A stretch of DNA of 64,000 bases, from assembly GCA_037783415.1 (NCBI GenBank), contig JAZGTN010000003.1:5556501-5620500 (forward strand), given 5' to 3'. The notes beneath the pieces were generated by a model, which was given only the letters and a program-made list of their open reading frames with translations, searched no databases and was not told the DNA's origin. Position 1 is the first letter of the stretch. Every line of letters begins with the position of its first letter. Source of the stretch: Leptasterias polaris (lineage: Eukaryota; Echinodermata; Asteroidea; Forcipulatida; Asteriidae). Below are positions 35,499 to 47,822 of the stretch, in pieces. Both the position numbers and the translations under genes were made by a program.

Positions 35499-36643
35499 TT
35501 TAGAAGCATGGCCAAAAGCCTCTCTCTTTCTTTCTTTTTTACTAATAGAGCCGGCGGGCTTTTTTATAATGACCGTTCTCATTGTATACCTTGACATGGA
35601 ATCACTAGTTTATAAAAAGAAGCACACTCGAAATAAAGTTTGATAGGCCCAAAGTGAAGGTCTATCATTCGTCAAAAGAATACTTCTCCGGCCAAAGCTT
35701 GAGCTCAAACTCCGACTCTTGTTCCGGATCTCACTCCGTGTCCGGCTCTATTGTAACTCTGGCTCTGGCTTCTGATTTGGCTCCGGCTAAGCCTTTCGCT
35801 TCAGGGTTTACGGTTCGCTGGCTTAGTAGGGCACCTTTTAAATCCATGTGATTTACAAGGCATTTTGGCTGGTAAACTTTTTTCTATACTCGGTCATGTT
35901 TCTCCCCTGTTTACGTATACGGTATTATTTGTGTACCCTTTGACCTAATGCTCTGACGTCTCATGCTGCTACTGTGGTCTGCCATTTTGGGAGTCAAAAT
36001 GCAAGTAAAGATAATATGCTGCACATCTTAACTGCTCACTCCTCGCCCAAAATGCACTCTGCACAGTAAAACACGTGGAAACTGACCCCCAAAATGGCGC
36101 AAGCAAGATCTGTCGTGTGATGACGTCACGTGAATTTGGTCAGTACAGGTTTCATGAAACTCCAGCCTCTGTAGAGCCTTGGTCGCCAGTGAGAGTCGGT
36201 CAAATCCAAAACGGCGTTTTGAATCGAGATATGCCTATAGAGGGAAAAGGCACTCGAAAGCCCTTAGAATAAACATATCAATTTTATGTGCGATATTACT
36301 ATGGTCGCGAACGAGCACTTCGTGTCAACATCATCTGCACACGCACACGAGCACACAAAACGGACACTAATTACTTCAAGTGTATATTATTGCTAAACCA
36401 TTCAACTCCGGCCAAACCAATATATTTATCGACATCACAGAAAACGAATTAACAATAACAGCGGATGGGAAAAATATATTCAGCTCAGGCACGGTTTTGT
36501 AGAGCAACACTGGAGGCAATTTCCTCTTTATAGAGAGTCAATTCCCGCTCGGGATAAACATCGTCAGCAGGAGGAAAAATAAGAACACAAATCATACACC
36601 CGATTCATCCAACGTTGTCAGCGATAGTGTGGTTGGGTGAGGA
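35499..36643. other. Unassigned sequence with CTCCGGCT-rich patch
   Basis: A run of CTCCGGCT / CTGGCTCT phrases at 35,690-35,800 yields serine-rich frames; it appears compositional. No gene is supported. Confidence 0.35.
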
Positions 36644-36958
36644 CTAATTGAGAGAGCAACTTGTGCCGTGGCGTACGTGCCCACTGCTCTCTTTTGTGAT
36701 ATTCGGACAATTTATCTGAGCTGTTGACTCGGGTGAACTGAGTGTTATTGGCAGCGCGTAATAATCTTCTTCCACTGCATTCACGACGGGGTTTTTTTTG
36801 GTTAAGCGTCTGTGACATTTTCGTACGGCTGCAGAGAGACTCGAATAGACCCAAGAAAACAGAGAGACGAAAAGAAGAGCTAGAGTGATGGAGCCGTGAT
36901 TGATTTGACTGACTCGCCCAGGGTTATCAAACGCACCGACCCGGTAGCCTCTTGTCAT
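36644..36958 (-). CDS. Candidate 104-residue membrane or secreted protein
   Basis: The minus-strand frame is open from 37,177. I place the likely start at the internal Met whose codon is 36,956-36,958, because its context (AACCATGA) is favourable and the upstream 73 residues look random. Residues about 24-45 are strongly hydrophobic (ITLALLFVSLFSWVYSSLSA), fitting a signal peptide or signal anchor. Two basic doublets follow (HRR, TKK), then an acidic stretch EEDYY, an N-glycosylation sequon NIT and two further cysteines. This could be a small secreted precursor or first coding exon, but there is no homology support, and a hydrophobic run can arise by chance. Not recognised. Confidence 0.22.
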   Translation of the reverse strand: MTRGYRVGAFDNPGRVSQINHGSITLALLFVSLFSWVYSSLSAAVRKCHRRLTKKNPVVNAVEEDYYALPITLSSPESTAQINCPNITKESSGHVRHGTSCSLN

Positions 36959-37608
36959 GGTTCTCGCTGGTGATGTAGTGTGTTTATATGAGCTACGTGT
37001 GGCTCGAGATGATTGGAACTGCACAGAGATATCTAGTCTACTGACAGAAGACGGTGTATAATGCAAAGTGACATGTATACATGAATTAGTTTGGTAATTC
37101 ATAATTATTACAGACAGATAGGTCACCTTAAAGCGCAGCGACAACATATGGTATTTTGTCAAAAAAACAGTCCGCACTCTATATTAAAGTGACCCAATTT
37201 ACATTAAATAACAAATCTGTGACAGTAAGCTCAATCGGTCCTTTCGGTCAGTTTTCAAACATTGAGTTTTGGTCTAGCGAGAACAAAACTTTTGTTTTAC
37301 TAATTTCTCAAAAACTAAAGCATTTCAAGCAAAACCATTTCAAGGGCGATAATGGCCTTTCATCCTTCACCAGTCTATGAGTATGTTATGATTTACCATT
37401 TTATTCCGTCCTATCTCGTTTAGGTAGCGTTTGCTCTGTTTGTTTGTCCTGTTTCGTCTGTACGTTCTGTTGTAACTTAAGTTCTGTTCAAAAGTCCATG
37501 CAGTATTTTGTTTTATAAGGCATTTCTATACAAGACTGTATTTTGAATATGCCTCCATATTTGCCTCTGTTTCATTGTGTCTCATACCCAAAAAAATTCG
37601 CCAACATA
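36959..37608. other. Unassigned sequence with TTAA-MITE-like fragment
   Basis: From about 37,183 the order AATAACAAATCTGTGACAGT, TCAATCGGTC and AACTAAAGCATTTCAAGC matches the interior of the TTAA elements in decayed form. No gene seen. Confidence 0.4.
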
Positions 37609-37755
37609 GGGCTAGATAGCTCAGTTGGTAGAGCGCCGGCACGTTAAACCGGAGGTCGTTGGTTCAAATCCCGCTCTAGTCAATTTTTCTTTGTTCAACC
37701 CAAAATCATTTAAAATTGTACCCAGTCAGTTTCCCTTGTGGTTTATTATTTAATT
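37609..37755 (+). mobile_element. tRNA-headed SINE, copy 1 (head 37,609-37,681)
   Basis: A 73-nt tRNA-like head starts GGCTAGATAGCTCAGTTGGT. It can form the acceptor stem (with TCTAGTC), D arm (GCTC/GAGC), an anticodon loop ACGTTAA showing GTT, and a T loop TTCAAAT with a weakened stem. The base before the anticodon is C, not the near-universal T33. A common tail, AATTTTTCTTTGTTCAACCC up to GTTTCCCTTGTGG, follows in all copies. These points argue for a SINE derived from a tRNA and against a functional tRNA-Asn gene. A tail-only fragment occurs at about 42,371. Confidence 0.8.
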
Positions 37756-37971
37756 TTTTTTTCTATAAGTTGTTTATATCCATCTTTGTTCATTACTCTG
37801 TTAAAAATACTTGTAAGCCTATGTACGTTTTGCAATATGGAAATAAATGTCGAGTTGAATTGATTTTGAATACACTGCTTAAACAGAAAATAATGCTTAA
37901 CAATTGATGTTATGGGTTGTTGATATAAAACAAGTATTGACAGCTTTTGCTCATGCTATGGTTAAAACTAA

Positions 37972-38070
37972 GACTCCCGAGATGATCCTCGGCGCATTCT
38001 ATTTTCCCCGAGGCGAAGCCCAGGGAAAATAGACCGCTCCGGGGATCACCGATTCAACTATCTTGCCCTT
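37972..38070. repeat. Short hairpin-forming sequence
   Basis: CTATTTTCCCC and GGGAAAATAG face each other across about 14 bases, enclosed by ATCCTCGG / CCGGGGAT. It may be a tiny foldback fragment. Confidence 0.4.
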
Positions 38071-38295
38071 TCAAATAGTGCATAAAATGAGTCGAGGAAA
38101 AAACGACTGAAAGGGTAAAAAACCTTTCTGACTTTGTTTTTATATATGCAAATTAATAGTCATGTTCCAAATAATATACATTTGGCAATTTAGTCAGTTA
38201 CAGGATATAGTTGTTTCCAGCGTTTCTTTATACTCGCCAAGAGTTAGTGACATTTCAAAACGGATGTACCCTCTGCAAGCAAACAACGTATCTGA

Positions 38296-39176
38296 GACTC
38301 GGTCATAGAAATAGAACCCGGAGAACGCTGAGTGTGTCATTGTGCGTGCGATTTCGTTGTGAGGCCATTTTTATGGACGCGCGCGTACGCCATTTTTTTT
38401 AACGCGTGTATGGCTAGAGACGTACGCCGGGTGTTACGGCGCGCTGCCCATGGTAGCGAGGCTGGTCAGTGATAAGCCAGTGATAATATTTTGCCATACA
38501 GTAGACGTCATGAACATTGACCAATGAAAACACGTAGAAACGGTCTATGTGCGTTGCCATTTTGCCATACACGCGTGTCACGTGATGATCATTTTGCCAT
38601 ACACGCGTGTCGCGTGGTATCGATACGCCGCGTCCACAGACGACCCAGAGGGCGGTCGAGCTCAGCGTTCTGGGCGCACCACACTAAATAAACTCCCATA
38701 GGAACCAATGCTAAATGATAAATATTCAAAAATACTCAAAAAATCGTGAGTCTCTCAGCCTCTTGAAAACCAATCAAACATATTTTCGGACGACTGAACT
38801 TTAGAATTCTTTTCAATTTTTGCCAGGTCAGCCGTTTGGAATTTTTGCTAACTACCCCAGAAGAAAAAAACGCGAAAATTTGTTTTTTTCCAAAACCGAC
38901 TTGCTGCCAATTTTCGTGAAGCACTTCTCCACTTTCCCGGTCAAATAGGGCCAACTTTAACGCCTAAATTTATCAAGTCTCCTCAAAAGTTGAAGCACAG
39001 AACCCCCAGGTTGTGATAGATTATTATATTTACACAATCTATTAATTGCATGACCCCCAAAACGTTGTAATTAAAAATAAGTTGTGGGTTTACAAATTAT
39101 GATAAGTAGCTTGGCGCATTAATTCTGGCTTATTTGGTGTGGTGCGCCCTACCGGGTTCTATTTCAATGGACTCGG
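38296..39176. mobile_element. Inverted-repeat element interrupted by a younger MITE
   Basis: The left arm ATAGAACCCGGAGAACGCTGAG (38,311 on) is complementary to CTCAGCGTTCT at 38,661-38,671 plus CCGGGTTCTATTTC at 39,152-39,165. The right arm is split by the 478-bp element at 38,672-39,149, so the outer element is older. Inside is an about 30-bp direct repeat, CATTTTGCCATACACGCGTG, twice. Confidence 0.75.
38672..39149. mobile_element. 478-bp MITE, inverted copy of the array-border family
   Basis: Its ends GGGCGCACCACACTAAATAA and complement GGGCGCACCACACCAAATAA are near-perfect inverted repeats. Internal phrases such as CTCTCAGCCTCTTGAAAACC and CAAAACGTTGTAATTAAAAA match the complement of 2,991-3,473. 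It is several percent diverged, so it is not part of the recent array amplification. The site carries TA on the right but only T on the left. Confidence 0.85.
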
Positions 39177-39923
39177 TACACAATAAAACGAGCAGATACG
39201 AGCACTCAAAGCTCAGGTACTGAGTGGCGAGGTGCATTAAGGCTCACTTAACGAATCCAGCGAACGGGTTAACGCACTACGCCGGATATGATATATCCAC
39301 AGGGGGGGGGGGGGATCTCTGGCGTTACCATAATGGCTTTATATACGCACGGCCATTACAGAACCAGAAAAAAACAAGTCTTGATTACAAACGATCTCGC
39401 TTCAGTATTGAATCACCTGATGTGCACGTACACCGTTTACCAGAGGAGAATAATTGTCAGTGTCGGCCAAATAGGCCTAGTGCTCTTTGGTTTTTGAGCG
39501 TCCATTATGTTACTTGAAATTAAAAAAATGGAATATTTAATATTCTGGTCCTTGGCTATTATTATTCATTAGCCATTCTGGACCGCAGGGGATTAGACAA
39601 ACAAGCCATTAAACAAGATGGCCTCGGTACCGGTACACGATAAAAGTATGTACACGGACTACCGTGGTACTGTATCCACTGCCTTGTTCGCCAGACATGT
39701 GCAAAATCATGGTGTAACCGAAACGACGCTGGAATTATAACAAAAGTCTTGGTCCCATGCTAGCATTTTATAGATAAACTCGTTGTATCGTTACAGGTTA
39801 CTAGACGAATTAACACTAATATCATTAACAAAATGTAAGTTAATAACTTAATTTTTGCCGGGAATAAAAATGTTAGATTTTTTTTTCTCTGAACGAATTT
39901 TGACGCAGATGATGATGTTTTAA
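39177..39923. other. Unassigned sequence
   Basis: Contains a G-run at 39,302-39,313. Two overlapping plus-strand frames (97 and 69 codons) cross it and are not supported. Confidence 0.35.
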
Positions 39924-40290
39924 AGGCACTGGACACTATTGGTAATTACTCAAAATAATTGTTAGCATAAAAACTTACTTGGTAACGAGCATTGGAGAGC
40001 TGTTGATAGTATAATACATTGTGAGAAACGACTCCCTCTGAAGTAACATAGTTTTTGAGAAAAAGGTAATTTCTCACTCAAATAATAAAAGACTTCTGTG
40101 AAGCCTTTTATTATAGGCATCTGAAAGCACACAAATTTGTGTAACAAGGGTGTTTTTCTGTCATTATTCTCTTGCAACTTCGATGACCAATTGAGTCCAA
40201 ATTTTCACAGATTTGTTATTTTATGCATATGTTGGGATACACCAAGTGAGAATACTGGTCTTTGACAGTTACCAAAGGTGTCCAGTGCCT
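39924..40290. mobile_element. Intact 367-bp TTAA MITE (AGGCACTGGACAC family)
   Basis: Ends AGGCACTGGACACTATTGG and (complement) AGGCACTGGACACCTTTGG are flanked by TTAA at 39,920-39,923 and 40,291-40,294. It has an internal hairpin around AAAAGACTTCTGTGAAGCCTTTT. This is the cleanest copy of the family in the window; the 71-codon minus frame inside it is incidental. Confidence 0.9.
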
Positions 40291-40294
40291 TTAA

Positions 40295-42944
40295 AGTGAA
40301 AATTGTTATTCAAAAACAGACGCACAATATGCTGCGGACGCGACGATGCACAGATTAACATGCTAAATTGTTTGTGCATGACTGATGGACGTGAGATGGG
40401 ATCCCGAAACCAATTCATAAAAATGTAGTTTTTTGTTTATCACTTCCACTTAGGCCCTATCACTTGGCGGATATTTTCGTGCAATACCCATGAAAGCTCA
40501 TAACATTCCATTTTTTGATATAAACAATTAAAAAGTGTCAATGGAGGAGGAATTTTGAATAGAGGAAGGAATATTGTTCCAAACTTTAGCACCGGCAAAC
40601 TTAAATATTGTTTAAAGCACTCAACGTTCTATTTAGGGACAACAACATTAAGAGAGTCTGCAATTCTTGTATTAATACCATGCCTAATATAGTTAGGCCG
40701 GGAAATTCTTTATTTTATTTTAGAAAACACAAAACTTTCCAATGTCATAACTTCACCTGTCTAATCTTGAACTGACATGACAGGCGAGCGAGAAAACCTT
40801 ACCCTCTTTTCTTTACACCCAAATATTTACTATTTTGAGGCAAGACCAAAGTTATTAAATTTGTTGTCCACTCTGGTGATGAGTTTATTGTTAAAACGTA
40901 TCGGGTTCCCTTGACGTTGAGGAAAAACGCAAGGATTTTGGCGTTAACATATTCACGAACATGATCAATTCCGCTAATGGAGTTTGTGCTTACGGCGTTT
41001 TGTCCGTTTCGTTTTCTGCATAATGCGAAGAGAACGTAAAAGTTAACGTCTGATTTCTACTTAACCCAGCACCGGGCTTGTGTTGGACTTTATCTCCGTA
41101 TTTTTCAAAGAACTCGACAAATTTTTATGAAACTTGTGATCAATGTTTATTTCACGATGTTTCACATGATGTCTTGAGAAATTCCACGATTAAGTAAATT
41201 TAGTAAATTTTTGCCCCTTGTTATTAGGTCAGACAACGTATTTTCCCCCATAACTCCGATTTTCATTGTCAAAATAGTGAAACTCTTTGCAAATTTGTTT
41301 ATTGTGACACAATCAACAACTTTATAATTTATTACTGGGGTCACCGTTTTGTTTGTTTGTTTTTAGGGTTTTTTTTATTGGGGGGGGGGGGGGCTTTATT
41401 GTAAATTACTAATTGCCCAAGCTTTTGGACGAGATTCTGTAGCATTTCTTGGCCATTAATAAAGCCCGTATCGTTTATAGATTTGAACCAAAATGTAAAA
41501 GTTGAAACGAAACCACACACGGTCAGTAAAGACACATTAGAAGTGATGAATTGAAAAAGGGTGCCCTGCCAACCTTTGTTTTCTGAAACGTAAGTCGTAT
41601 TTATCAATTTATGAAGTGACAACATTCACCGGCCTGGCGCTACTCTTTGTTGCGTTGGATCATCATGGCCAATTATTCGTCTCATGCTTTGCAGCGTAGC
41701 CTCCCATCCAAGGCGGCCCTTACGGTGAATTTAATCGCATTACACACCGTCAAGGCACATCCCCAACAACAACAGGTCAGTAAATAATTTGATAATAAAA
41801 ACGCTTTTAGTACGAGCATGGAGCATTGCTCCATGGTACGAGATCACAACAATACCCGGGGCGTTAGGCTTTACCCAACACGGCTTCAGTGTATGGCTAT
41901 AAATCAAATCAAGACTTGAAATGAGACTAATCAGTTGGAATTGTCTTCAGCCGTTGAGGAAGGGCCTTGATTACATCCCCTTCCCCGACACCAATTTGCA
42001 TAATGCAGATTGTTTTGAAGATGATGGTCTTATCTTGTCCCCGAAAATGAGAATCGCCATTACGAGCTTTGAAAGTTAATGTGCTTACTTCTACATTCCG
42101 TCTTAATTTTAAAATATTAATAACAAAAATGGGGGGGGGGGGGGTGGGGGGGGCGATGCTAAAATATAAACTAAATAAGAATCAGTTTTCAGCTTAAAAT
42201 AAATAACAAAACAAAATTAATCTAAAACAATTGGAGAGTAAAGAGAAGTCCTCGACTACCGGGTCGACAAACGTGCACGTGTGAGGTGTCTATACCCTTC
42301 GAAACTGGGTGTTTTAATAGCATTTTCATATACAAAACCAATAGGAAAGCGCTGTTAAAAAGTAATTTACCTAGTCAGTTTCCCTTGTGGTTGATTATTT
42401 GATAACAAAAGTAAGTCCAAACAAAGCGAAGTACTCGATTTACGGGATGGATAGACATTTTGCGTGTACAGAGGGTGCACATGTCAAAATGACTCAATTA
42501 ACGGCAAGACTCGCCAACTAGAACTATAGGCCTAGTCAAAATGCCTGTACGAATCCCATGGCGCACTTTACATTATTGATGAGTACTCGGAATAGCCAGG
42601 CAATTTATTTTTGATTCCCAGGACGTTGATTAACATGTTGCTGCTTGTCACCATCAGATCCAGGCAGAAGGATGAGCTGATGGGACCTTAAAATGCATCT
42701 TTTGTTGCAGTAATGTTTGCCTTAAATGTGGCAAAAAAGGAGAGTATTTCTGTTCATTGTGTACTAAACTTCTCCCTCAAAATCTGTGTTTATAGTATAA
42801 AAACTACCGAATTCAGTGCTAAACGAAGAATCATTCACATCAAACATCGGAGCTAAAGTACGAAGCCGAATCTCGCCTGTTCAGGACTATGAGGTCGTTG
42901 GTGCAGTTTGATTTCATAAAATTGCTTTTTGCGTAATTTAGAGC
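40295..42944. other. Unassigned AT-rich intergenic sequence
   Basis: G-runs occur at 41,381-41,393 and 42,131-42,153, and a SINE tail fragment at about 42,371-42,405. Frames at 41,162-41,625 (minus) have no recognisable product. Confidence 0.35.
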
Positions 42945-43037
42945 TCCTCCTCATCACCATGATGGCATCCTCCTCATCACCATGATGGCATCATCCTCAT
43001 CACCATGATGGCATCATCCTCATCACCATGATGGCAT
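42945..43037. repeat. 21-bp minisatellite, four copies
   Basis: CTCATCACCATGATGGCATC-type units of 21 bp are repeated four times with one or two substitutions. CATCACCATGATG is itself nearly palindromic. Confidence 0.9.
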
Positions 43038-43059
43038 TCTCGTCATGTTTATCTCTAAA

Positions 43060-43396
43060 TAGACCATGTTACCTTTGTTTACAGAAATGGCGACCTGGTA
43101 CATTCTAATGCATTTCCTGACAGGCAAGATACTACACAGGCCATATGGGAAAATTTACATTTTGTGTCATAATTTTCACATAAATTCAAGAGTTACAAAA
43201 GCAACAGCTGTACAGCTTTTGAGATGTCCCCCATTTCTTCATATCAAAAGTTGAACAAAATCAGATAGTGCAATCTCCATAAAACATAAAATGTATTGTA
43301 TTTTTCCATTGAGCTGCGTACAAACTATGCCTGCAGGAAGTCCAGGCTCAGTGGCTTATTTGTAAACATGTGATGTCACAGGTCACATGGTCTATA
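43060..43396. mobile_element. ~337-bp inverted-repeat element (TATAGACCATGT family), opposite orientation
   Basis: Same element as 25,076-25,412 read on the other strand, with the TAGACCATGTTACC / GGTCACATGGTCTATA ends. It is bracketed by a direct repeat of about 22 bp (GCATTCTCRTCATGTTTATC at 43,034 and 43,397), longer than a normal target duplication. Confidence 0.85.
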
Positions 43397-44306
43397 GCAT
43401 TCTCATCATGTTTATCTCACATACTCTTTATAATACTTTTTTTCAGCAGTGCATTGTTCATTGTTCAGTACCCTGCTTTCCAATGTTGATTTCCTTCTGG
43501 GTTATTTATGTTGCTTTTTAGTTGTTAGGAGTTGTTTTGTCAATAATTGTATTGTATGTGAGCAAGGTACTTCCGTTGGTGGTGTTTGGTAAACTCGCCT
43601 GTGTCCTCTTTCCTGGTTAATGGAGTTTATTTATCAAGCATGGTCTCCAGAGTAATGTTCGGCAAAAATGAGCACTCATTTTTTCTAAGAAAAACATTTA
43701 TTTCTGGAATTGTTTTCTTCATTTGTATGTATTTTTTCTTTAAACGCCCTCTTGATCATTATGGATATGAACTGCAACTTTATATGACAGCCGAGGATTA
43801 TGTTGCATAACCAAGTGTACTTTAATTAAAGACAGCCGAGGATTATGTTGCAATAGGTTGTTGTCTAGGATTTGCGGGAATCGAGATTCTGGTTGTTATA
43901 GTTTCTGAAAGCTTTGACCAAACTGTAATTTGCATTCAGAGAATGACATTCAGTTTGAGGTAACACTTTGTGTATGTATACATCTACTTTGCTGTGTATA
44001 GATTTGTTCTTGAGAACTTTGTCTTGTCTACTGCCGCAGAGCAGATTTCGGAATTCGGGAGACTAATATAGTTCTGAAAAGAACTGTCGCGCTTAAAAGA
44101 CACATGTGAGGTAGGAACTCGGCGGGACTTCTATTTATTACAAATGTTAGAACAAATCTACACAGCAACGTATAGATGGTGTTACCGCAAACTGAATATA
44201 CCTTGATACCTCACAATGCTACGAGAATACTGTTATTTGTTGCAATTTGTACTTGAAATCTGATTCTGGATTAACCGATTGTGACTGTTTACGGCAATTC
44301 CATGTA
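43397..44306. other. Unassigned sequence
   Basis: CAGCCGAGGATTATGTTGCA is repeated about 45 bp apart (43,789 and 43,833). No gene is supported. Confidence 0.4.
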
Positions 44307-45723
44307 CCGTATTTTCCTGCGGATAAGACGCTCGGCGGACAAGACGCAGGACCCTAAAATGACCCCAAAAAAATTCAATCGTCAGCAGAAAAGACGCACC
44401 GCCGCACAAGACGCATGTTTAACAGCACACAGAAGAACACCAGGCGCCACCCGGTGTCGGTACATTGACACAAAGACGTCATTTTGTTGCCTTTTGGAGC
44501 GTTCACACTATTCGAAGCATGAATGAAACCGTAACCACATGGGCGTGTAGAGCCATGCAGAAAAGACCAACGTAAATTGATACCGACCTTCGTCCATCCA
44601 TTCAGCCAACGCTGTGCATTGTTAATAATATGAAGTCCGGCCCAATCAGCGGCCAGAAACAATGGTCCACGCACTGTCTGAAGATATTGCAACACGAACC
44701 CAGGCCCTCCTAGCATGAACATCCGACGTCCCACAATGAGGATCCTTGCTGATAAAGACAGGTTACCAGTCTAAGTCCCTCCGAGCCAGTAGATGTTGCG
44801 CCCTCTACCGGTGACTAATACCAAAACTAGCGTCGCCTTTATATATACCTTACGCAAATAATCCCCACACCCGGGAAGACGTAACAAAATGTTTCATTAT
44901 ATATATTTGTTAAAGTTTTTGTAATGTGTTTCTTTTTGTATATAAAATTCTTTTCCATTATTTCAAACCTTTAATTTGTTAATCTCGTTCATAAGATTTT
45001 GTTTTAAAAGAGGCAATAAAAAAAAATACGATTTGAACGTTTATTGTAACTATATAGGGCCTAATATACGTCTAAAAAGAGGCAATTAAAAAATGAATAT
45101 TTGAACGTTTAATGAAACAAACGAAAGTGCAATTCGTATAGGTTGGCCAACAAATCAATACTTAATTATCCCATCCTTAAATAGTACGTCAAGCCATAAT
45201 AGTACGTCAAGCACACTTCGGAGATATTCTGTACAATAAAAACCCTCAAAGTTCACCACACAATAGAGGTTGGGTGAATGCCGTTTGTACAACAGCATTG
45301 ACAGTAAATCTGATTGCAGCATTTTCGGAACGAATACGCGGCCACACAGAAAAACGTTTGTACGACGCCGACGTCTGTTGGACCGAAAGTACCAACACAT
45401 TGCGGCATTGTTGGAATGAAAGCACGGTCATGGGGGATGAACAAGTTGCGGCATTGTTGGAATGAAAGGACAGTCTGGGGGATTGCGGCATTGTTGGAAT
45501 GAAAATACGGTCTCAGTGTCTGGACAGTTGAGCCTTGTTTGACCGCATTATTGAGTAAGGATTCTTCACACAAAGACCGTTGATTTGAACTGGACAAAAT
45601 AAAGGTATCATCCCCCAAAAAATCAATCGTCAGCAGACAAGACGCATCGAAAGATAAGACGCACCGATGTTTTGGGGGTCTAAAAAGTCAGATAAGACGC
45701 GTCTTATCCGCAGGAAAATACGG
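44307..45723. mobile_element. 1,417-bp inverted-repeat DNA transposon (CCGTATTTTCCTGCGGATAA)
   Basis: The left end CCGTATTTTCCTGCGGATAA and the right end, its perfect complement TTATCCGCAGGAAAATACGG, are each flanked by TA (44,305-44,306 and 45,724-45,725). The interior carries further copies of AAGACGCA-type and TCAATCGTCAGCAGA phrases on both sides (44,377 and 45,623). The largest internal frames are 119 and 121 codons on the minus strand; neither resembles a transposase, so the element appears non-autonomous. A direct repeat GCGGCATTGTTGGAATGAAA occurs three times at 45,402-45,503. Confidence 0.85.
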
Positions 45724-45725
45724 TA

Positions 45726-47822
45726 TATACATCGCCCGTATATATTTAATAAATCGACTGTCGCTAGACTCAACTAAAAACCACCCTCCGAGCGGGGCTA
45801 TGCGGGGCACTTATACGAGACTGTCACCGGCTGATGGGAAAATACGAAGGTTAGTACACGGGGATTATTGGCACAATCCACGGGAACAAACACTGTGCTG
45901 CGTCACCGGATGCTCGGTATCCAGGGACGAGGGCATGGGCATCGCTACAGGTGACTTCAAGGGGCCGTACGCTTCTCTGAGCAGTTTAAAAAAATATGTT
46001 TTGTTATTAATTTGTATTATTAAATTAATACAGATTTACTTTAAACATTCTGATGTGTGATTTGAGGCAATGCAAAGTGCCAGTAGAGTATCGATGGTTC
46101 ACGGTAGCATACAGACTGAGAAAACCGGGAGACTACCAAGTTCAGATTTAGCAGATTGGCCATGAACACAAGGGTTGTTGTAATGAGTATGTAGGTAGAC
46201 CCCCTTCCCCCACCAGGGGCTGGTCCATTTCTGAATCAGGAGGGGCTCTACTACACCTACCTGGCGGTACATCGTCATTAAAAACGTCAGTCCTACCAAT
46301 GACATGTCGTCATCACGTGTGAAAATTAACTCCTGAATAACTTTACGTACAACAGCAACAAATGGCAACCTCAGTATAATGATTGCAAAAGGTCCTACAG
46401 TGAAATTTGTTATAAATATATGGCTCGGTGAAAATAATGTTAGTACAAATTGCCACAAGCTTTGTTTGTCCCTCCCGATTTCTACATGTTACAATTTTAT
46501 ATTAATTCTCGTTGTTTATCCAAAAGAAAGTAGACGGAATAATTTTGTTTTTATCAAATCAAGATCATGCCGCTGGGATTAGTGTGTTTCCGTGGTAACT
46601 GACGGAAGTATGTTTGGCCTGTTGCCAATTTGAAGAAAAAAAAATAACCGCGCTCGAGATTCATTTTTAAAGGCAGACGGTATAAATTTGTTTCATTAGA
46701 TTAGTTATAGATTTCTTTTATTGGATTACATCTAAAATTCTGATTAAAACAAATGAAATAAATCAAATATTTTAGGAACTGTTTTTTAAATAATTATTAT
46801 GATTTTGCTCCCGACCAATTTAATTTGATTTGCAAATTAATAGTCATCGAACCGTTAATCAGAAAACATCAGTCTGTACAATTGTGAAAATTTCCTAAAA
46901 GCAGGTGTCGGTAACCTTTTTATACCCAGAAATGGCGAATTTTAACAGTTGTTTTAATTTTGATTGTTTTGTACGTTCATACTGTGTGCGTACTATTTCT
47001 GTAATATCCGCATGTGTCGAAACAAGAACATTTTGAGGGACAACATTTATTTATTGATAACCAACAGCGGTTAACCGCCACTAACAGGTACCATTAATTA
47101 ATTAATTAATAACAAATAAAAATAAATATATAATGGCATACAAATTATATATAATTAAAATCAAAATAATAAAATAAACAAGTAAGTAAATTCAATAATA
47201 TACAAATCAACATTAAAAATTAAAAATGACCTAAGTACAAGAAGATCCACATCAATAACCAGAAAAGAAAAACAAAACGGATATGACATAAAAATACATA
47301 AATACATTTTCATGGGATTCAAATTAACATTATCTCGCACGTCTGTATTTCAGACTAAAATATTCATAAAAACTGCTTCTGGCCTGTCGAGGTTATAAAA
47401 AGTAAACTGAATTTTTTATTTATAATTTATTAATAGCCAAACCGGTATGGCCAGGCCCAAATATTCTCTAAACTGATGCATTTCTGTTGACATTATTGTA
47501 TATTAGCCTTCGCTATACTAGGCTACATCAGCGCGATTAATTGGCTTTCACACGCAAATTGTATACTTGCATTCATCATCGGGGGCCCTTGAAATAAGAC
47601 TAATTACCAATTAGTTTCCTTTTATGGCGCAATTAATGCTTGTGTCCTTCATTGTGAATTCACTAAAAGTGGGTCTTCCGTACAAGCAGCATAATAATCG
47701 GCCTAAATAAGTGGATGGTGGGCGGACAAAGGGACGTGTTTCCCCTTTTTAGACGCGTTCAGAAGATTTTATGTTTATGCTCCTTTATGCGGGAACTTGC
47801 GACAATGCAAGTCATTGTACCA
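45726..47822. other. Unassigned, increasingly AT-rich sequence
   Basis: A patch at 47,090-47,220 is nearly pure A/T with TTAA tetramers. Frames at 45,800-46,060 (plus) and 46,099-46,458 (minus) have no domain and no splice support. No gene is called. Confidence 0.35.

Noticed and set aside
37609..37681. Functional tRNA-Asn(GTT) gene
   Set aside because: It has C instead of T33, mismatches in the anticodon and T stems, and a SINE tail shared with two other copies.
42945..43037. CRISPR-like array of short repeats
   Set aside because: Units are contiguous without spacers in a eukaryotic context; this is a minisatellite.
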